DNA of 32,254 nt, from the NCBI GenBank assembly GCA_036374135.1, contig DASUUK010000106.1:1-32254 (forward strand), written 5' to 3'. A model generated the notes under the pieces. That model saw only the letters and a list, made by a program, of their open reading frames with translations, did no database searches and was not told where the DNA came from. Origin of the DNA: Euzebyales bacterium (GTDB lineage: Bacteria > Actinomycetota > Nitriliruptoria > Euzebyales > JAHELV01). The translations under genes were made by a program, and so were the position numbers. Numbering within the stretch: position 1 is the first letter of the stretch; the number at the start of each line of letters is the position of its first letter. Positions 19,301 to 27,403 of this stretch are shown in pieces.

Positions 19301-19515
19301 TGTTCCTGCCGTTCGCCGCGCTTGGTGGCGCGGTCGGGTTCGAGATCATCGGACCGATGGCCGTGGCCGTCATCGGCGGCCTGATCACGTCCACCGTCGT
19401 CGTCCTGCTGGTCGCCCCCGCGCTGTACCTGCGCTTCGGACATGTGCGCGAACCTGACACGACCGGCGAGGACCTCGCGTACCGGGTCACCGAGGATCTC
19501 GAGCAGGTGATGTGA
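16318..19515 (+). CDS. RND transporter, CzcA/CusA-like, with altered TM4 motif
   Basis: This 1065-residue inner-membrane pump subunit has the RND layout: one N-terminal helix (about 10-30), a large extracytoplasmic region with VEVQAEALGLSAEEVEQLIT, helices 2-6 at about 355-520, a second large loop and helices 8-12 at the C-terminus. The protonation motif of TM4 reads IIDDAVADVSG: Asp425-Asp426 are present, but the usual Glu-Asn is Ser432-Gly433. A cysteine pair (Cys297, Cys304) is absent from the downstream paralogue. ATG 16318 has GGAGG ten bases upstream; the frame is open back to 16174 but has no Shine-Dalgarno there. The stop overlaps the lipoprotein gene start. The metal or drug substrate is unknown. 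It is probably paired with the second RND. Confidence 0.92.
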   Translation: MIRAIVGWSMKFRGLVIAVAAGVMILGVALLSSTAVDTLPEFTRPTVEVQAEALGLSAEEVEQLITVPLEQDLLNGVAFLEEIESASLPGLSSVVMTFEEGTDILDARQVVAERLTQAVGVAGLPEVSKPPAMLQPLSSSSRVAMVRLTSEQQSPIEMSVLARWVIAPRLLGVEGVANVAIWGFRDRQLQVLVDPQDLRAADVSLNQVVRTTGNALEVSPLSFLEASSPGTGGWIDTVNQRLHIFHEQAITTPEELGQVPLEGPGGGAFRVDGQSVTLDEVADVAEDHQPLIGDAYCSAPNDDCLLLVVEKFPAANTPEVARGVDEALEVMQPGLGGITVDTSTYRPAEYISSAFAGLGRAAVIGAVLFLAVLIGFFAYWRTAVIAAVTVPLALVAAALVLNLRGATVNLMVIAGLTLGLVVIIDDAVADVSGVAQSLRRRRQNGSGAPAWRTILDATLQLRTPLLYATVIALAAVVPMLFTDGLAGAFIPSMLTSYVLAVVTSLVVALTVAPALSLLLLRNAPLERHESPLTRWLGSGYDRVSGRAVGSLGPALAALAVIVVAGLVAIPLLDLSLRPSLRERDVLVEVETDPGTSLQTMDGVMAEAVSAVGSLPGVRDVGAHVGRAITSDQIVNVNSGEIWVTVDGSADYEGTLAAIDEAMSGFDEIAHDVTTYSAQRVTEVLGRRDADSLVVRVYGEDPAVLAGAAEQVRTGMAGIDGVVEPTIEAPPVEPTIEVEVDLAAAEANDIKPGDVRRAAAILLSGITAGNLFEEQKVFDVVVWGAPDIRENEEDIANLLIDNPAGGQVRLGDVADVRVVDNPAVIRHHSVMSYVDVVADVDGRDLADVASDADAAIEGVVFPLEYHAEVLGGYAEQSTTRTTVLTVAGAAAIVIFLLLQAAFGSWRLAVLAFLLLPTALSGGLVAALLTDGAITLGTVGGLIAVLAITARALIVLVRHAQHLQRAEEYAFGPDVVVRATRDRLGTIVMAGLATIAVFLPFAALGGAVGFEIIGPMAVAVIGGLITSTVVVLLVAPALYLRFGHVREPDTTGEDLAYRVTEDLEQVM

Positions 19516-19955
19516 CCGTGACAGCGACGCCTCGCGGCCTGAGGACCTCCGCGGTCGCCCTGCTGCTCGCGGTCGCCGCCGTGGGATGCGGCGAGGTCCC
19601 GTCGGACGAACACGTCATCGACGAGCCCGTGACCGTCGCGGAGATCGAGGGCGCTGACGTCGCCCATCTCACCCTGACGTCCAGCGCTGAGCGGCGGCTC
19701 GACATCACGACAACCACCGTCGAGCAGGTCGACGGCACCACCGTCGTGCCGAACGCGGCGGTGATCGTCGACGAGCACGGCGGCTTCTGGGTCTACACGA
19801 ACCCGGAGCCGCAAGGCTTCGTGCGGGCCCCGATCGAGATCGATCACGAGGAAGGCGACCTGGCGTACCTGGCCGATGGACCGCCTGTGGGCACGTCGGT
19901 CGTGACGCTCGGCGCCGCCGAGCTGTTCGGCGCCGAGCGCGGCATCGGGCACTGA
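19512..19955 (+). CDS. Small lipoprotein resembling the C-terminal part of an RND adaptor
   Basis: This 147-residue protein starts at GTG 19512, overlapping the RND stop as GTGA. A signal peptide (about 10-25, SAVALLLAVAAVG) ends at a lipobox Cys26. The mature part contains TTTTVEQVDGTTVVPNAAVI, DEHGGFWVYTNPEPQGFVRA and VGTSVVTLGAAELFGAERGI, which resembles the membrane-proximal end of periplasmic adaptor (membrane fusion) proteins of CusB/CzcB type. The hairpin, lipoyl and most barrel domains of a full adaptor (about 400 residues) are missing. With no outer membrane expected, a short adaptor attached to the membrane and contacting the two RND subunits is plausible. Its place between them supports a tripartite unit. 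Confidence 0.8.
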   Translation: MTVTATPRGLRTSAVALLLAVAAVGCGEVPSDEHVIDEPVTVAEIEGADVAHLTLTSSAERRLDITTTTVEQVDGTTVVPNAAVIVDEHGGFWVYTNPEPQGFVRAPIEIDHEEGDLAYLADGPPVGTSVVTLGAAELFGAERGIGH

Positions 19956-19971
19956 GGACGGGAGGCGGCAG

Positions 19972-22900
19972 ATGCTTCGCTGGGTCGTCGGATCAAGCCT
20001 CAAGTTCCGCTACCTCGTGGTGGCGTTCGCCGCGGGCCTCATCTTCTTCGGCGTCGACACGCTGCGTCACAGCGCTGTCGACGTGTTCCCCGAGTTCGCG
20101 CCCCCAAAAGTCGAGATCCAGACGCCATCGCTGGGCCTGTCAGCCTCGGAGGTGGAGGAGCTCATCACGGTCCCCCTGGAGCACAGCCTCAACGGCGTGC
20201 CCAACCTCGACGTCATCCGCTCGCGATCCGTCGAGCAGCTGTCGTCGATCGAGATGATCTTCGAACCCGGCACCGATTTGTTGACGGCGCGGCAACTCGT
20301 CCAGGAGCGCATCGCGGCGATCACGCCCAGCCTGCCGAGCTGGTCCAGCCCGCCCTTCATGATCCAGCCGCTGTCCGCGACGAGCCGCGTGCTCAAGATC
20401 GGGCTCACCTCGACTGACCCCGAGATCGACATGATGGACCTGTCGATGACGGCGTACTGGAAGATCCGGGCGCGCCTGCTCCGCGTCCCGGGGGTGGCCA
20501 ACGTGCCCATCTGGGGCGAGCGGCTGGACATGTTACAGGTCCAGACGGACCCACAACGCATGGCCGAGCACGGCGTGAAGCTCGAGCAGGTCCTCGACAC
20601 CACGGCGAACGCACTCGACCACGGGTTGATGCAGTACACGGAGGGCCGGAACATCGGCACCGGCGGATGGGTCGAGACGGGGTCCAACCGGCTGGGGGTC
20701 CAGCTCATCCAACCGATCGTGACGGTCGAGGACCTGGCGAACCTGCCCATCGAGCCGGCCGATGCCGCCACGCAGGTCAACGGACAGACCGTCAACGGCG
20801 CACAGGTCAACGGGAGAAGCGTCGATCCCGTGCGCATCGCCGACGTGGCGGACCTCGTGCGTGACCATCAGCCGCTGATCGGCGACGCTGTGATCGACGA
20901 CGGCCAGGGCCTCATGCTCATCGTCGAGAAGCTGCCCTGGGCGAACACCGTCGACGTCACAGAAGGCGTCGAGCAGGCGTTGGCCGAACTGGAGCCCGGC
21001 CTGCCCGGCATCGGGATCGACAGCGCGATCTTCCGCCCGGCGACGTTCATAGAGCAGGCGATCGACAACCTGTCGACCGCCATGCTGGTCGGCGCGCTGC
21101 TGATGATCTTCATGCTCGGCGCGTTCCTCTACGAGTGGCGCACCGCGTTCATCAGCGTGGTGGCGATCCCGCTATCGCTGATCGCGGCCGGCCTGGTCCT
21201 GCACGCGCGCGACGCGACGATCAACACGATGATCCTGGCGGGTTTCGTCATCGCGCTCGGCGACATCGTCGACGATGCGATCATCGACATCGAAAACGTC
21301 GTGCGAAGACTCCGCGAGCATCGACAAGCGGGCTCGAGACGCCCCACGGCACGCATCGTCCTCGACGCGTCGATGGAGGTGCGCAGCGCGATCGTCCACG
21401 CGACGCTGATCGAGATCGCGGCGATCACCCCGATCTTCATGCTCCAGGGCCTGTCGGGGTCGTTCTTCCGGCCGCTCGCCACGTCGTACGCGCTGGCGCT
21501 GCTCGCCTCGATGGTGGTGGCGCTGACCGTCACGCCGGCGCTGAGCCTGATCTTCTTCCGCTCCGAGAAGTCGCTGCGGCACCGCGAGTCGCCGCTCGTG
21601 CCGCCGATCAAGCGCGCCTACGACGCCTTGCTGCGGCGGATCGTCCGCCGTCCGCGGCCCGCCTACGGCGCGGTCGCGGTCGTCACCCTGGCGGGGCTGG
21701 CGATCGTGCCCGTGCTCGGCCAGAACCTGCTGCCGTCGTTCAAGGAGCGCGACTTCCTGATGCACTGGCTCGGGACGCCGAGCACGTCCCACCCCGAGAT
21801 GGTGCGCACGACCGAGCGCGTCAACGCCGAGCTGCTGCAGATCCCCGGCGTGCTCAACGCCGGTTCGCACATCGGGCAGGCGCTGCTGATGGACGAGGTC
21901 GTCGGCATGTACTTCGGCGAGAACTGGGTCAGCGTCGACCCGGCCGTGGACTACGACATGACCTTCGAGCACATCCAGGCCACCGTCGACGGCTATCCGG
22001 GCATCTTCCGTGACGTCCAGACATACCTCAAGGAACGCATCCGCGAGGTCCTCACCGGATCGAGCGAGGCGATCACGGTGCGGATCTACGGCACGGAGCT
22101 GGAGCTGTTGCGCGAGAAGGCCGCCGAGGTCAACGAGCTACTCGGCGCGATACCGGGGGTCACGGAGAACCACGTCGAGTTCCAGGAGGAGATCCCACAG
22201 ATCCAGGTGGAGGTCGATCTGGAGGCTGCCGAGGCGCACGGCGTCAAGCCCGGTGACGTCCGACGCGCGGCTGCGTACATGATGGCTGGAGAGGAGGCCG
22301 GTGATCTGTTCCACCAGGGCAAGGCGTACGACGTCCAGCTGTGGACCACGCCCGAGACCCGTCAGACGCTGACCGACATCGAGCAGCTGCCGATCGACAC
22401 GCCGTCCGGCGAGAAGGTGCCACTGGCCGATCTGGCCAGCATCGACATCGTGCCGACACCCAACGTGATCCACCACGAGAACCTGGCGCGCAGCATCGAC
22501 GTCGGCGCCAACATCGACGGGACCCGCGACCTCGGCTCCGTGGTGACCGACCTCGAGGAGCAAATCGCCAGCGTCGAGTGGCCACTCGAGTTCCGCGCCG
22601 AGCTGCTCGGCGAGTACCAGGAGCGTCAAGCGGCGCAGGGCGTCCTCATGGCGTTCGCCGTCGCGGCCGCGATCATCGTGTTCCTGCTGCTGCAGCAGGC
22701 GTTCCACAGCAGCTTCAGGCTCGCCCTGCTGTACTTCCTCACGCTACCCGTGGCGCTGGTCGGCGGGGTGCTGGCCGCGTACTTCGGCGCCGGTGGCATC
22801 ATCTCGCTGGGATCGCTGGTCGGGTTCTTCACCGTGCTGGGCATCGTCGCGCGCAACGGCATCATGCTGATCAGCCACTACCAGCACCTGGAGAACGAGG

Positions 22901-23181
22901 AGGGCATGCCGTTCGGCGTCGACCTGATCCTCCGCGGCGCCAAGGAACGCATCGTGCCGATCCTGATGACCGTCTTCACGACCGGACTCGCACTGGTCCC
23001 CCTGATCCTGGCGGGCGAGATCCCAGGCACGGAGGTCGAATATCCCATGGCGATCGTCATCCTGGGCGGGCTCGTCACTGCGACGCTGCTCAACCTGTTC
23101 GTCGTGCCGCCGCTGTACCTGCGCTTCGCGAAGGGATGGTCAAGGCGGCGGCCGGATGCGTCGACTCCGCAGGAGGCCTGA
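19972..23181 (+). CDS. RND transporter, CzcA/CusA-like (canonical TM4)
   Basis: This 1069-residue RND pump is paralogous to the gene upstream; both begin with a VG-S-x-K-F-R-x-L-V segment and share PEF, LGLSA-EVE-LITVPLE and FEPGTD. TM4 carries GDIVDDAIIDIENVVRR with Asp434, Asp435 and Glu441, corresponding to CzcA Asp408 and Glu415, so proton coupling looks intact. It has two extracytoplasmic loops and 12 predicted helices, ending VVPPLYLRF. A repeated VNGQ/VNGA/VNGR stretch lies at about residues 267-283. ATG 19972 follows the lipoprotein stop by 16 bases with GGGAGG upstream. CzcA/CusA relatives export heavy metals, but no specificity can be asserted here. A hairpin follows the stop. Confidence 0.94.
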   Translation: MLRWVVGSSLKFRYLVVAFAAGLIFFGVDTLRHSAVDVFPEFAPPKVEIQTPSLGLSASEVEELITVPLEHSLNGVPNLDVIRSRSVEQLSSIEMIFEPGTDLLTARQLVQERIAAITPSLPSWSSPPFMIQPLSATSRVLKIGLTSTDPEIDMMDLSMTAYWKIRARLLRVPGVANVPIWGERLDMLQVQTDPQRMAEHGVKLEQVLDTTANALDHGLMQYTEGRNIGTGGWVETGSNRLGVQLIQPIVTVEDLANLPIEPADAATQVNGQTVNGAQVNGRSVDPVRIADVADLVRDHQPLIGDAVIDDGQGLMLIVEKLPWANTVDVTEGVEQALAELEPGLPGIGIDSAIFRPATFIEQAIDNLSTAMLVGALLMIFMLGAFLYEWRTAFISVVAIPLSLIAAGLVLHARDATINTMILAGFVIALGDIVDDAIIDIENVVRRLREHRQAGSRRPTARIVLDASMEVRSAIVHATLIEIAAITPIFMLQGLSGSFFRPLATSYALALLASMVVALTVTPALSLIFFRSEKSLRHRESPLVPPIKRAYDALLRRIVRRPRPAYGAVAVVTLAGLAIVPVLGQNLLPSFKERDFLMHWLGTPSTSHPEMVRTTERVNAELLQIPGVLNAGSHIGQALLMDEVVGMYFGENWVSVDPAVDYDMTFEHIQATVDGYPGIFRDVQTYLKERIREVLTGSSEAITVRIYGTELELLREKAAEVNELLGAIPGVTENHVEFQEEIPQIQVEVDLEAAEAHGVKPGDVRRAAAYMMAGEEAGDLFHQGKAYDVQLWTTPETRQTLTDIEQLPIDTPSGEKVPLADLASIDIVPTPNVIHHENLARSIDVGANIDGTRDLGSVVTDLEEQIASVEWPLEFRAELLGEYQERQAAQGVLMAFAVAAAIIVFLLLQQAFHSSFRLALLYFLTLPVALVGGVLAAYFGAGGIISLGSLVGFFTVLGIVARNGIMLISHYQHLENEEGMPFGVDLILRGAKERIVPILMTVFTTGLALVPLILAGEIPGTEVEYPMAIVILGGLVTATLLNLFVVPPLYLRFAKGWSRRRPDASTPQEA

Positions 23182-23189
23182 CGGCCGAA

Positions 23190-23208
23190 CGTGCGGAACG
23201 TCCGCACG
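23190..23208 (+). terminator. Hairpin after the RND operon
   Basis: CGTGCGGA-ACG-TCCGCACG is a perfect inverted repeat with 8-bp arms and a 3-base loop, starting nine bases after the second RND stop. No T-run follows. The position suggests a terminator before the converging hydrolase operon. Confidence 0.6.
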
Positions 23209-23353
23209 CGACGGACGGAAAGTGAGCGCAGATGACCGAGTCGCGGCGCGCGGCGGTGCGGCGGGAGCTCATCGGCTCCGTGTTCCAGTCGGACAACCTG
23301 CACCGTTCCTGACGCATGCGCCCTCAGAGGTGCTCCGGGAGCAGTAGTGGTCC

Positions 23354-24388
23354 TCAGCGGGACGGGTTCCCGCCCAGAACCCGCTGCGCGAAGGTCGTCA
23401 GCGCCGAGGTCACCTCGTCGGGACGCTCGAGCATCGCGACGTGGCCGACGTCGGCGAGCTCTATCAGCTCCACCTCCGGGATGGTGTCCGCAAGGCGGCG
23501 TGAGTGGTGGGCGGGCAGCATGCGGTCCCGTGTACCGCCGATCACGAGCGCGGGCACCGGCAGCTCACGGGCCACGTCCAGCAGATCGAGCGTGCCGGCC
23601 GTGCGCCACAGCTCACCCGCGACGTGGGGGCGGCTGCCCAGCACCAGGCGCCGGACCTGTTCGACGGCCTCCTCCCTGCCGTTCGGGCCGACGCCCAGCA
23701 TTCGCGTGATCACCGTCGCCAGGTCGTTGCCCCGCAGGTTGCCCTCGGCGTCGAGCCCGCCGTAGGCGATGCGGCCCACCAGCGTCGACCGCGCCCGTTC
23801 CCGCAGGAACGCCACGCCGGCGGCCACCGATCCGCCGCCCAGCCCGGACACGATCGCCGACACGGCCGTGTTGACCAGCACGACGCCCGCGACGCGCTCC
23901 ATCATCAGCTCGGGTCGGTCCGCGAGGCCGGCGAGGACCGCCATGCCGCCCATCGAATGGCCGACGACGACGGCCGGAGCACCGACGATCGCATCGAGGA
24001 CCGTGGTGACATCCGAACCGATGGCCGAGGCCGTGTAGTCGCCCATCGCGGCATCGCGACTGTCGCCGTGGCCGCGCATGTCGAACGTGACGACGCGGTA
24101 GGCCCCTGAGAGCGCGCGCCGCTGCGCCTCCCAGATCTCCTGCGTCAGCGACAGCCCGTGGACCAGGACGATGCGGGGCGCGTCGACCGGTCCGCTCGCC
24201 GTCACGGCCAGAACGGTTCCGTCCGGAGCGGTCACGGTGAAGCGCTCGGTCGCCAGATCGTCGCCGGCGGTCAGCGCGGCCGGCCCGACCGGCGGGTCGA
24301 CGACCGTGCGCTCGGCGAGGTAGCCGAGGACCGCGCCGCCGACCGCTCCGGCCGTCAGCGCGGCGATGCCGAGCAGCGACTGGCGCAT
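23354..24388 (-). CDS. Membrane-anchored alpha/beta hydrolase
   Basis: This 344-residue protein has an N-terminal hydrophobic segment (about 5-23), either an anchor or an uncleaved signal, and then an alpha/beta-hydrolase domain. Motifs are VLVHGLSLTQEIW, TFDMRGHGDS and nucleophile elbow VVGHSMGGMAVL (Ser145), with probable acid Asp288 in GGTRDRML and His316 in DVGHVAMLERP. ATG 24388 overlaps the alr stop as ATGA, so it is translationally coupled. An alpha/beta hydrolase directly after alr is the usual actinobacterial arrangement. The substrate is unknown. It converges on the RND operon. Confidence 0.9.
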   Translation of the reverse strand: MRQSLLGIAALTAGAVGGAVLGYLAERTVVDPPVGPAALTAGDDLATERFTVTAPDGTVLAVTASGPVDAPRIVLVHGLSLTQEIWEAQRRALSGAYRVVTFDMRGHGDSRDAAMGDYTASAIGSDVTTVLDAIVGAPAVVVGHSMGGMAVLAGLADRPELMMERVAGVVLVNTAVSAIVSGLGGGSVAAGVAFLRERARSTLVGRIAYGGLDAEGNLRGNDLATVITRMLGVGPNGREEAVEQVRRLVLGSRPHVAGELWRTAGTLDLLDVARELPVPALVIGGTRDRMLPAHHSRRLADTIPEVELIELADVGHVAMLERPDEVTSALTTFAQRVLGGNPSR

Positions 24389-25617
24389 CAGACGTCGCGC
24401 TCCGTGTATACCCGCGGAACCCGTGCGCCCACGGTGCTGACCACCTCGTACGTGATCGTGTCGAGCCACGCCGCCCAGTCGTCGGCCGTCACGGCCACCG
24501 CGCCCTGACGACCGATCAGCACGACCTCGTCGTCGATGCGGACGTCGTCGTCACCGGCGTCGAACAGGAACTGGTCCATCGTCACCCGGCCGACGATGGG
24601 TCGCCGGCGGCCGCCGACGACGACCTCGCCGCGACCACCCAGGAGCCGCGTCACGCCGTCGGCGTAGCCGGCCGGCACGGTGCCCAGCGTCGTCTCGCGC
24701 GGCGTGCGCCACGTGTGGCCGTAGCTGACAGCCTCGCCGGCGGCCACCCGCTTGACGAACGACGTGCGCGACAGCCAGCGCAGCGCGGGGCGCACCGGCA
24801 CCTGGTGGATCAGTCCTCCCCCGGGATCCAGGCCGTACAGTGCGATCCCGCAGCGCACCATGTCGTAGTGGTCCTCCGGTCGCGTCAGCGTGCCCGCCGA
24901 GTTGCACAGGTGCACCAGGTCCGGCGCGAGCCCACGGGCGCGCACGACGTCGACGCCGGTGCGGAACCGGCGTGACTGCTCCGGGACTGACGCATGGTCT
25001 GGTTCGTCGGCGCACGCGAAGTGGCTCCACAGCCCTGTGACCCGCACCCCGTCGAGCCCGGCGAGCAGGTCGGACAGCGCAGGCCAGTCGTCCTCGGGCG
25101 CTCCGACGCGGCGCATGCCCGTGTCGAGCTGCAGGTGGACCTCGAGGGGTCCCGCGCCGCGGCGCCGGGCGGCGGCGTCGAGCGCGCGGATGAAGCCGGG
25201 CGTGTAGACGGTCGGCGTGACGTGTGCGTCGAGCAGCGCGTCGATCGCCGCGACCGGCGGTTCGGTCAGCAGCAGCACCGGCGCGTCGATGCCGGCGTCG
25301 CGCAGCCCGCGTGCCTCCTCGACGAGCGCGACGGCGAACCACGCGGTGCCGCCCGCGAGGGCGGCACGGGCGACCGGCACCATTCCGTGGCCGTAGCCGT
25401 CGGCCTTGACGACCGCCATGAAGGTCGCGCCCGGCGCCCGCGCGCGCAGCGTCCGCGCGTTGTGCGTGATCGCCGCCAGGTCGATCTCGGCCCACGTCGG
25501 GCGCTGCCGCGGCGGCGTCGTGGACGGCGTGGCGCGCGCGTCGAGCAGGTGCGTCGGCCGCGCGGGGCCGATCGGTCGACCGGGCGGGCTGACCGCCGCC
25601 CGTCGCGTTCCGCTCAC
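24388..25617 (-). CDS. alr: Alanine racemase
   Basis: This 409-residue PLP enzyme interconverts L- and D-alanine for peptidoglycan. The N-terminal TIM barrel starts TWAEIDLAAITHNARTLRAR, and the PLP lysine is Lys71 in VVKADGYGHGMVPVA. Further motifs are HLQLDTGMRRVG, THFACAD-like SHFACADE, and CNSAGTL, with RCGIALYG. The second catalytic residue is Tyr299 in AVSYGHTWR. The C-terminal barrel has GRVTMDQF and DEVVLIGRQG. GTG 25617 overlaps the nnr stop as GTGA; an upstream extension of the frame runs inside nnr and is not used. The first 38 residues, rich in Pro/Arg, precede the conserved domain and may be non-essential. Confidence 0.96.
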   Translation of the reverse strand: MSGTRRAAVSPPGRPIGPARPTHLLDARATPSTTPPRQRPTWAEIDLAAITHNARTLRARAPGATFMAVVKADGYGHGMVPVARAALAGGTAWFAVALVEEARGLRDAGIDAPVLLLTEPPVAAIDALLDAHVTPTVYTPGFIRALDAAARRRGAGPLEVHLQLDTGMRRVGAPEDDWPALSDLLAGLDGVRVTGLWSHFACADEPDHASVPEQSRRFRTGVDVVRARGLAPDLVHLCNSAGTLTRPEDHYDMVRCGIALYGLDPGGGLIHQVPVRPALRWLSRTSFVKRVAAGEAVSYGHTWRTPRETTLGTVPAGYADGVTRLLGGRGEVVVGGRRRPIVGRVTMDQFLFDAGDDDVRIDDEVVLIGRQGAVAVTADDWAAWLDTITYEVVSTVGARVPRVYTERDV

Positions 25618-27128
25618 GTGCCCGGCCCCTGCGTCCGGCGCAGGGCGGCGGGCACCGCCCGTGCGACGTCGAGCGAGGTCACCGACCGCACGCTGGAACG
25701 CTCGGCGGCGACCTGTCCGGCCACACCGTGCAGCGCGACCGTCGCGGCCACGCGCGCGGGATCCGCGCCGGCCGCCAGCGCCGCGACGGTCATCCCGGCC
25801 AGGACGTCCCCGGTGCCCCCGGTCGCAAGGGCGGCGGTGGCGGCCCCGTCGATCCACACACGTCCGTCGGGGGCCGCGATGATCGATCCGGGTCCCTTCG
25901 CGACGATCGTCGTCCGCCACTGTCGCGCGAGTTGCGGGACGACGTCGATCCGCCGCTCCCACAGGTCGTCGTCTCCATCGCCGCAGATGCGCGTCAGCTC
26001 GGAGCGGTGCGGCGTGAGCACCAGATGGTCGGCGACGTGCGCCGACAACGTGCCCGCGTCGTCACGGAACGCGTTCAGCCCATCGGCGTCGAGCACGGTC
26101 GGCAGGTCCAGCTCGGCGACGCAGCGGTGCACGAGCGCCACCTGGGGCGGCTGGTGGCCGAGGCCGGGCCCGATCAGCAGGGCGTCGGCGCGGCCGCAGG
26201 CCTCGGCGACGGCGGCGAAGGCCGCGTCGGGATCGTCGTCGGGGAGATCGACCGTCATCGCCTCGGGGACGTTCGGCGCGACGAAGTGACGCGCCAGGGT
26301 GGGCGTGGCCACCGTCACCAGTCCGGCACCCGCGGCGAGTGCGCCCCTGGCGGCCAGCACCGCGGCGCCGGACATGTCCGCGGATCCCGCGACGACGACG
26401 ACGACACCGCGGGCGCGCTTGTCCCCGGCGGCGTCCGGATCGGTCAGCGCCTCCCACACGTCGGCGCCATCGACGAGCCGCGCGGCGGGCCGGTCGCCGG
26501 GTTCGAGGATGCCGATGTCGCCGAGGCGCAGCTCCCCCGTGTGCGCACGGGCGGGCCACAGCGCGAGCCCGCGCTTGTACGCGCCCAGGCACAGCGTGAC
26601 GTCCGCCTCGACGGCCTCGGCGACGACGGCGCCGGTGCTCGCGTCGGCGCCGGACGGGAGATCGCACGCCACGACCGGCGCGTCGTGTGCGTTGACCGCG
26701 GCGATCGCGGCGTCGTAGGGCGGGCGGGGCGCGCCGGTGGCGCCGGTGCCGAGCAGGCAGTCGACCACGACGTCCGCACCGGCGAGTCCGGCGCGCAGGT
26801 CGGTGGTGACGCGCCCGCCCATCGCCCGCCAGCGCCGCAACTGCACCGCGGCGTCGCCCGACAGCTCGTCCGGATCGGCCACCAGGCACACGACCGGCCA
26901 GGCACCCGCGGCGCGCAGACGGCGGGAGGCAGCGATGCCGTCGCCGCCGTTGTTGCCCTTGCCGCACACCACGGCGACCCGCGAGCCGTAGGCGGCCCCC
27001 GCGACAGCCAGCACGGTCCGCGCCAGGTGGCCGGCGGCGCGCTCCATCAGCGTCAACGAGGACGTGCCCGCCGCGATGGTCCGCTCGTCCATGGCGCGGA
27101 CCTGCTGTGGCGTGAACAGGGGGATCAT
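25614..27128 (-). CDS. nnr: Bifunctional NAD(P)H-hydrate epimerase / ADP-dependent dehydratase
   Basis: This 504-residue fusion repairs hydrated NAD(P)H. The N-terminal YjeF_N epimerase domain (about 1-215) carries VVCGKGNNGGDGIAA (NNGGDG at 59-64), DCLLGTGATG and ACDLPSGADASTG. The C-terminal ribokinase-like dehydratase domain (about 230-500) carries GSADMSGAAVLAARGAL, IGPGLG, PTVLDADGLNAF, VLTPHRSEL, VAKGPGSII and the catalytic/nucleotide motif ATGGTGDVLAGM. Both active sites look complete. ATG 27128 starts the conserved MIPLFTPQQVRAMDE. It is the first gene of a coupled nnr-alr-hydrolase operon. The 275 bases upstream, shared with the divergent binding-protein gene, hold no other gene. Confidence 0.95.
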   Translation of the reverse strand: MIPLFTPQQVRAMDERTIAAGTSSLTLMERAAGHLARTVLAVAGAAYGSRVAVVCGKGNNGGDGIAASRRLRAAGAWPVVCLVADPDELSGDAAVQLRRWRAMGGRVTTDLRAGLAGADVVVDCLLGTGATGAPRPPYDAAIAAVNAHDAPVVACDLPSGADASTGAVVAEAVEADVTLCLGAYKRGLALWPARAHTGELRLGDIGILEPGDRPAARLVDGADVWEALTDPDAAGDKRARGVVVVVAGSADMSGAAVLAARGALAAGAGLVTVATPTLARHFVAPNVPEAMTVDLPDDDPDAAFAAVAEACGRADALLIGPGLGHQPPQVALVHRCVAELDLPTVLDADGLNAFRDDAGTLSAHVADHLVLTPHRSELTRICGDGDDDLWERRIDVVPQLARQWRTTIVAKGPGSIIAAPDGRVWIDGAATAALATGGTGDVLAGMTVAALAAGADPARVAATVALHGVAGQVAAERSSVRSVTSLDVARAVPAALRRTQGPGT

Positions 27129-27269
27129 GCGGCGGTGCGGGTGTGTGCAGGCATCTCCCGTACTGTAACGACCAGTTGCTCGCGACCGCTCCTGGCCCCG
27201 CTCCGCTCACACCCCATGGGTCGCCGGAGCATCTGAGCCCATGACGGTCCGCGCTGTGCCATGAGGCTC

Positions 27270-27298
27270 TTGCGGCGACCTGACCGAACGGTTACACC
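27270..27298 (+). promoter_or_regulatory. Possible promoter of the peptide ABC operon
   Basis: TTGCGG (27270-27275) and TACACC (27293-27298) are separated by 17 bases, about 105 bases before the binding-protein start. The -10 is a poor match, so this is tentative. Confidence 0.22.
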
Positions 27299-27403
27299 TT
27301 GGACTCTACGACCGCACTCGTCGGTCGAGCCGTCGCGGAGCCCGAGACCTCGAGGTGGGACCCGGCCCGTGGACGTGACCCGCGTCTTCGTGAGGAGCGA
27401 ATC

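Noticed and set aside
16276-19443. A 1055-codon open frame on the minus strand opposite the first RND
   Set aside because: It is His/Asp/Arg/Gln-rich with no domain, the usual complement shadow of a GC-rich gene.
23232-23312. A 26-codon frame (MTESRRAAVRRELIGSVFQS...) after the RND operon
   Set aside because: It has only a weak GGAAAG upstream, no recognisable domain, and lies beyond the hairpin. It is too short to call without conservation.
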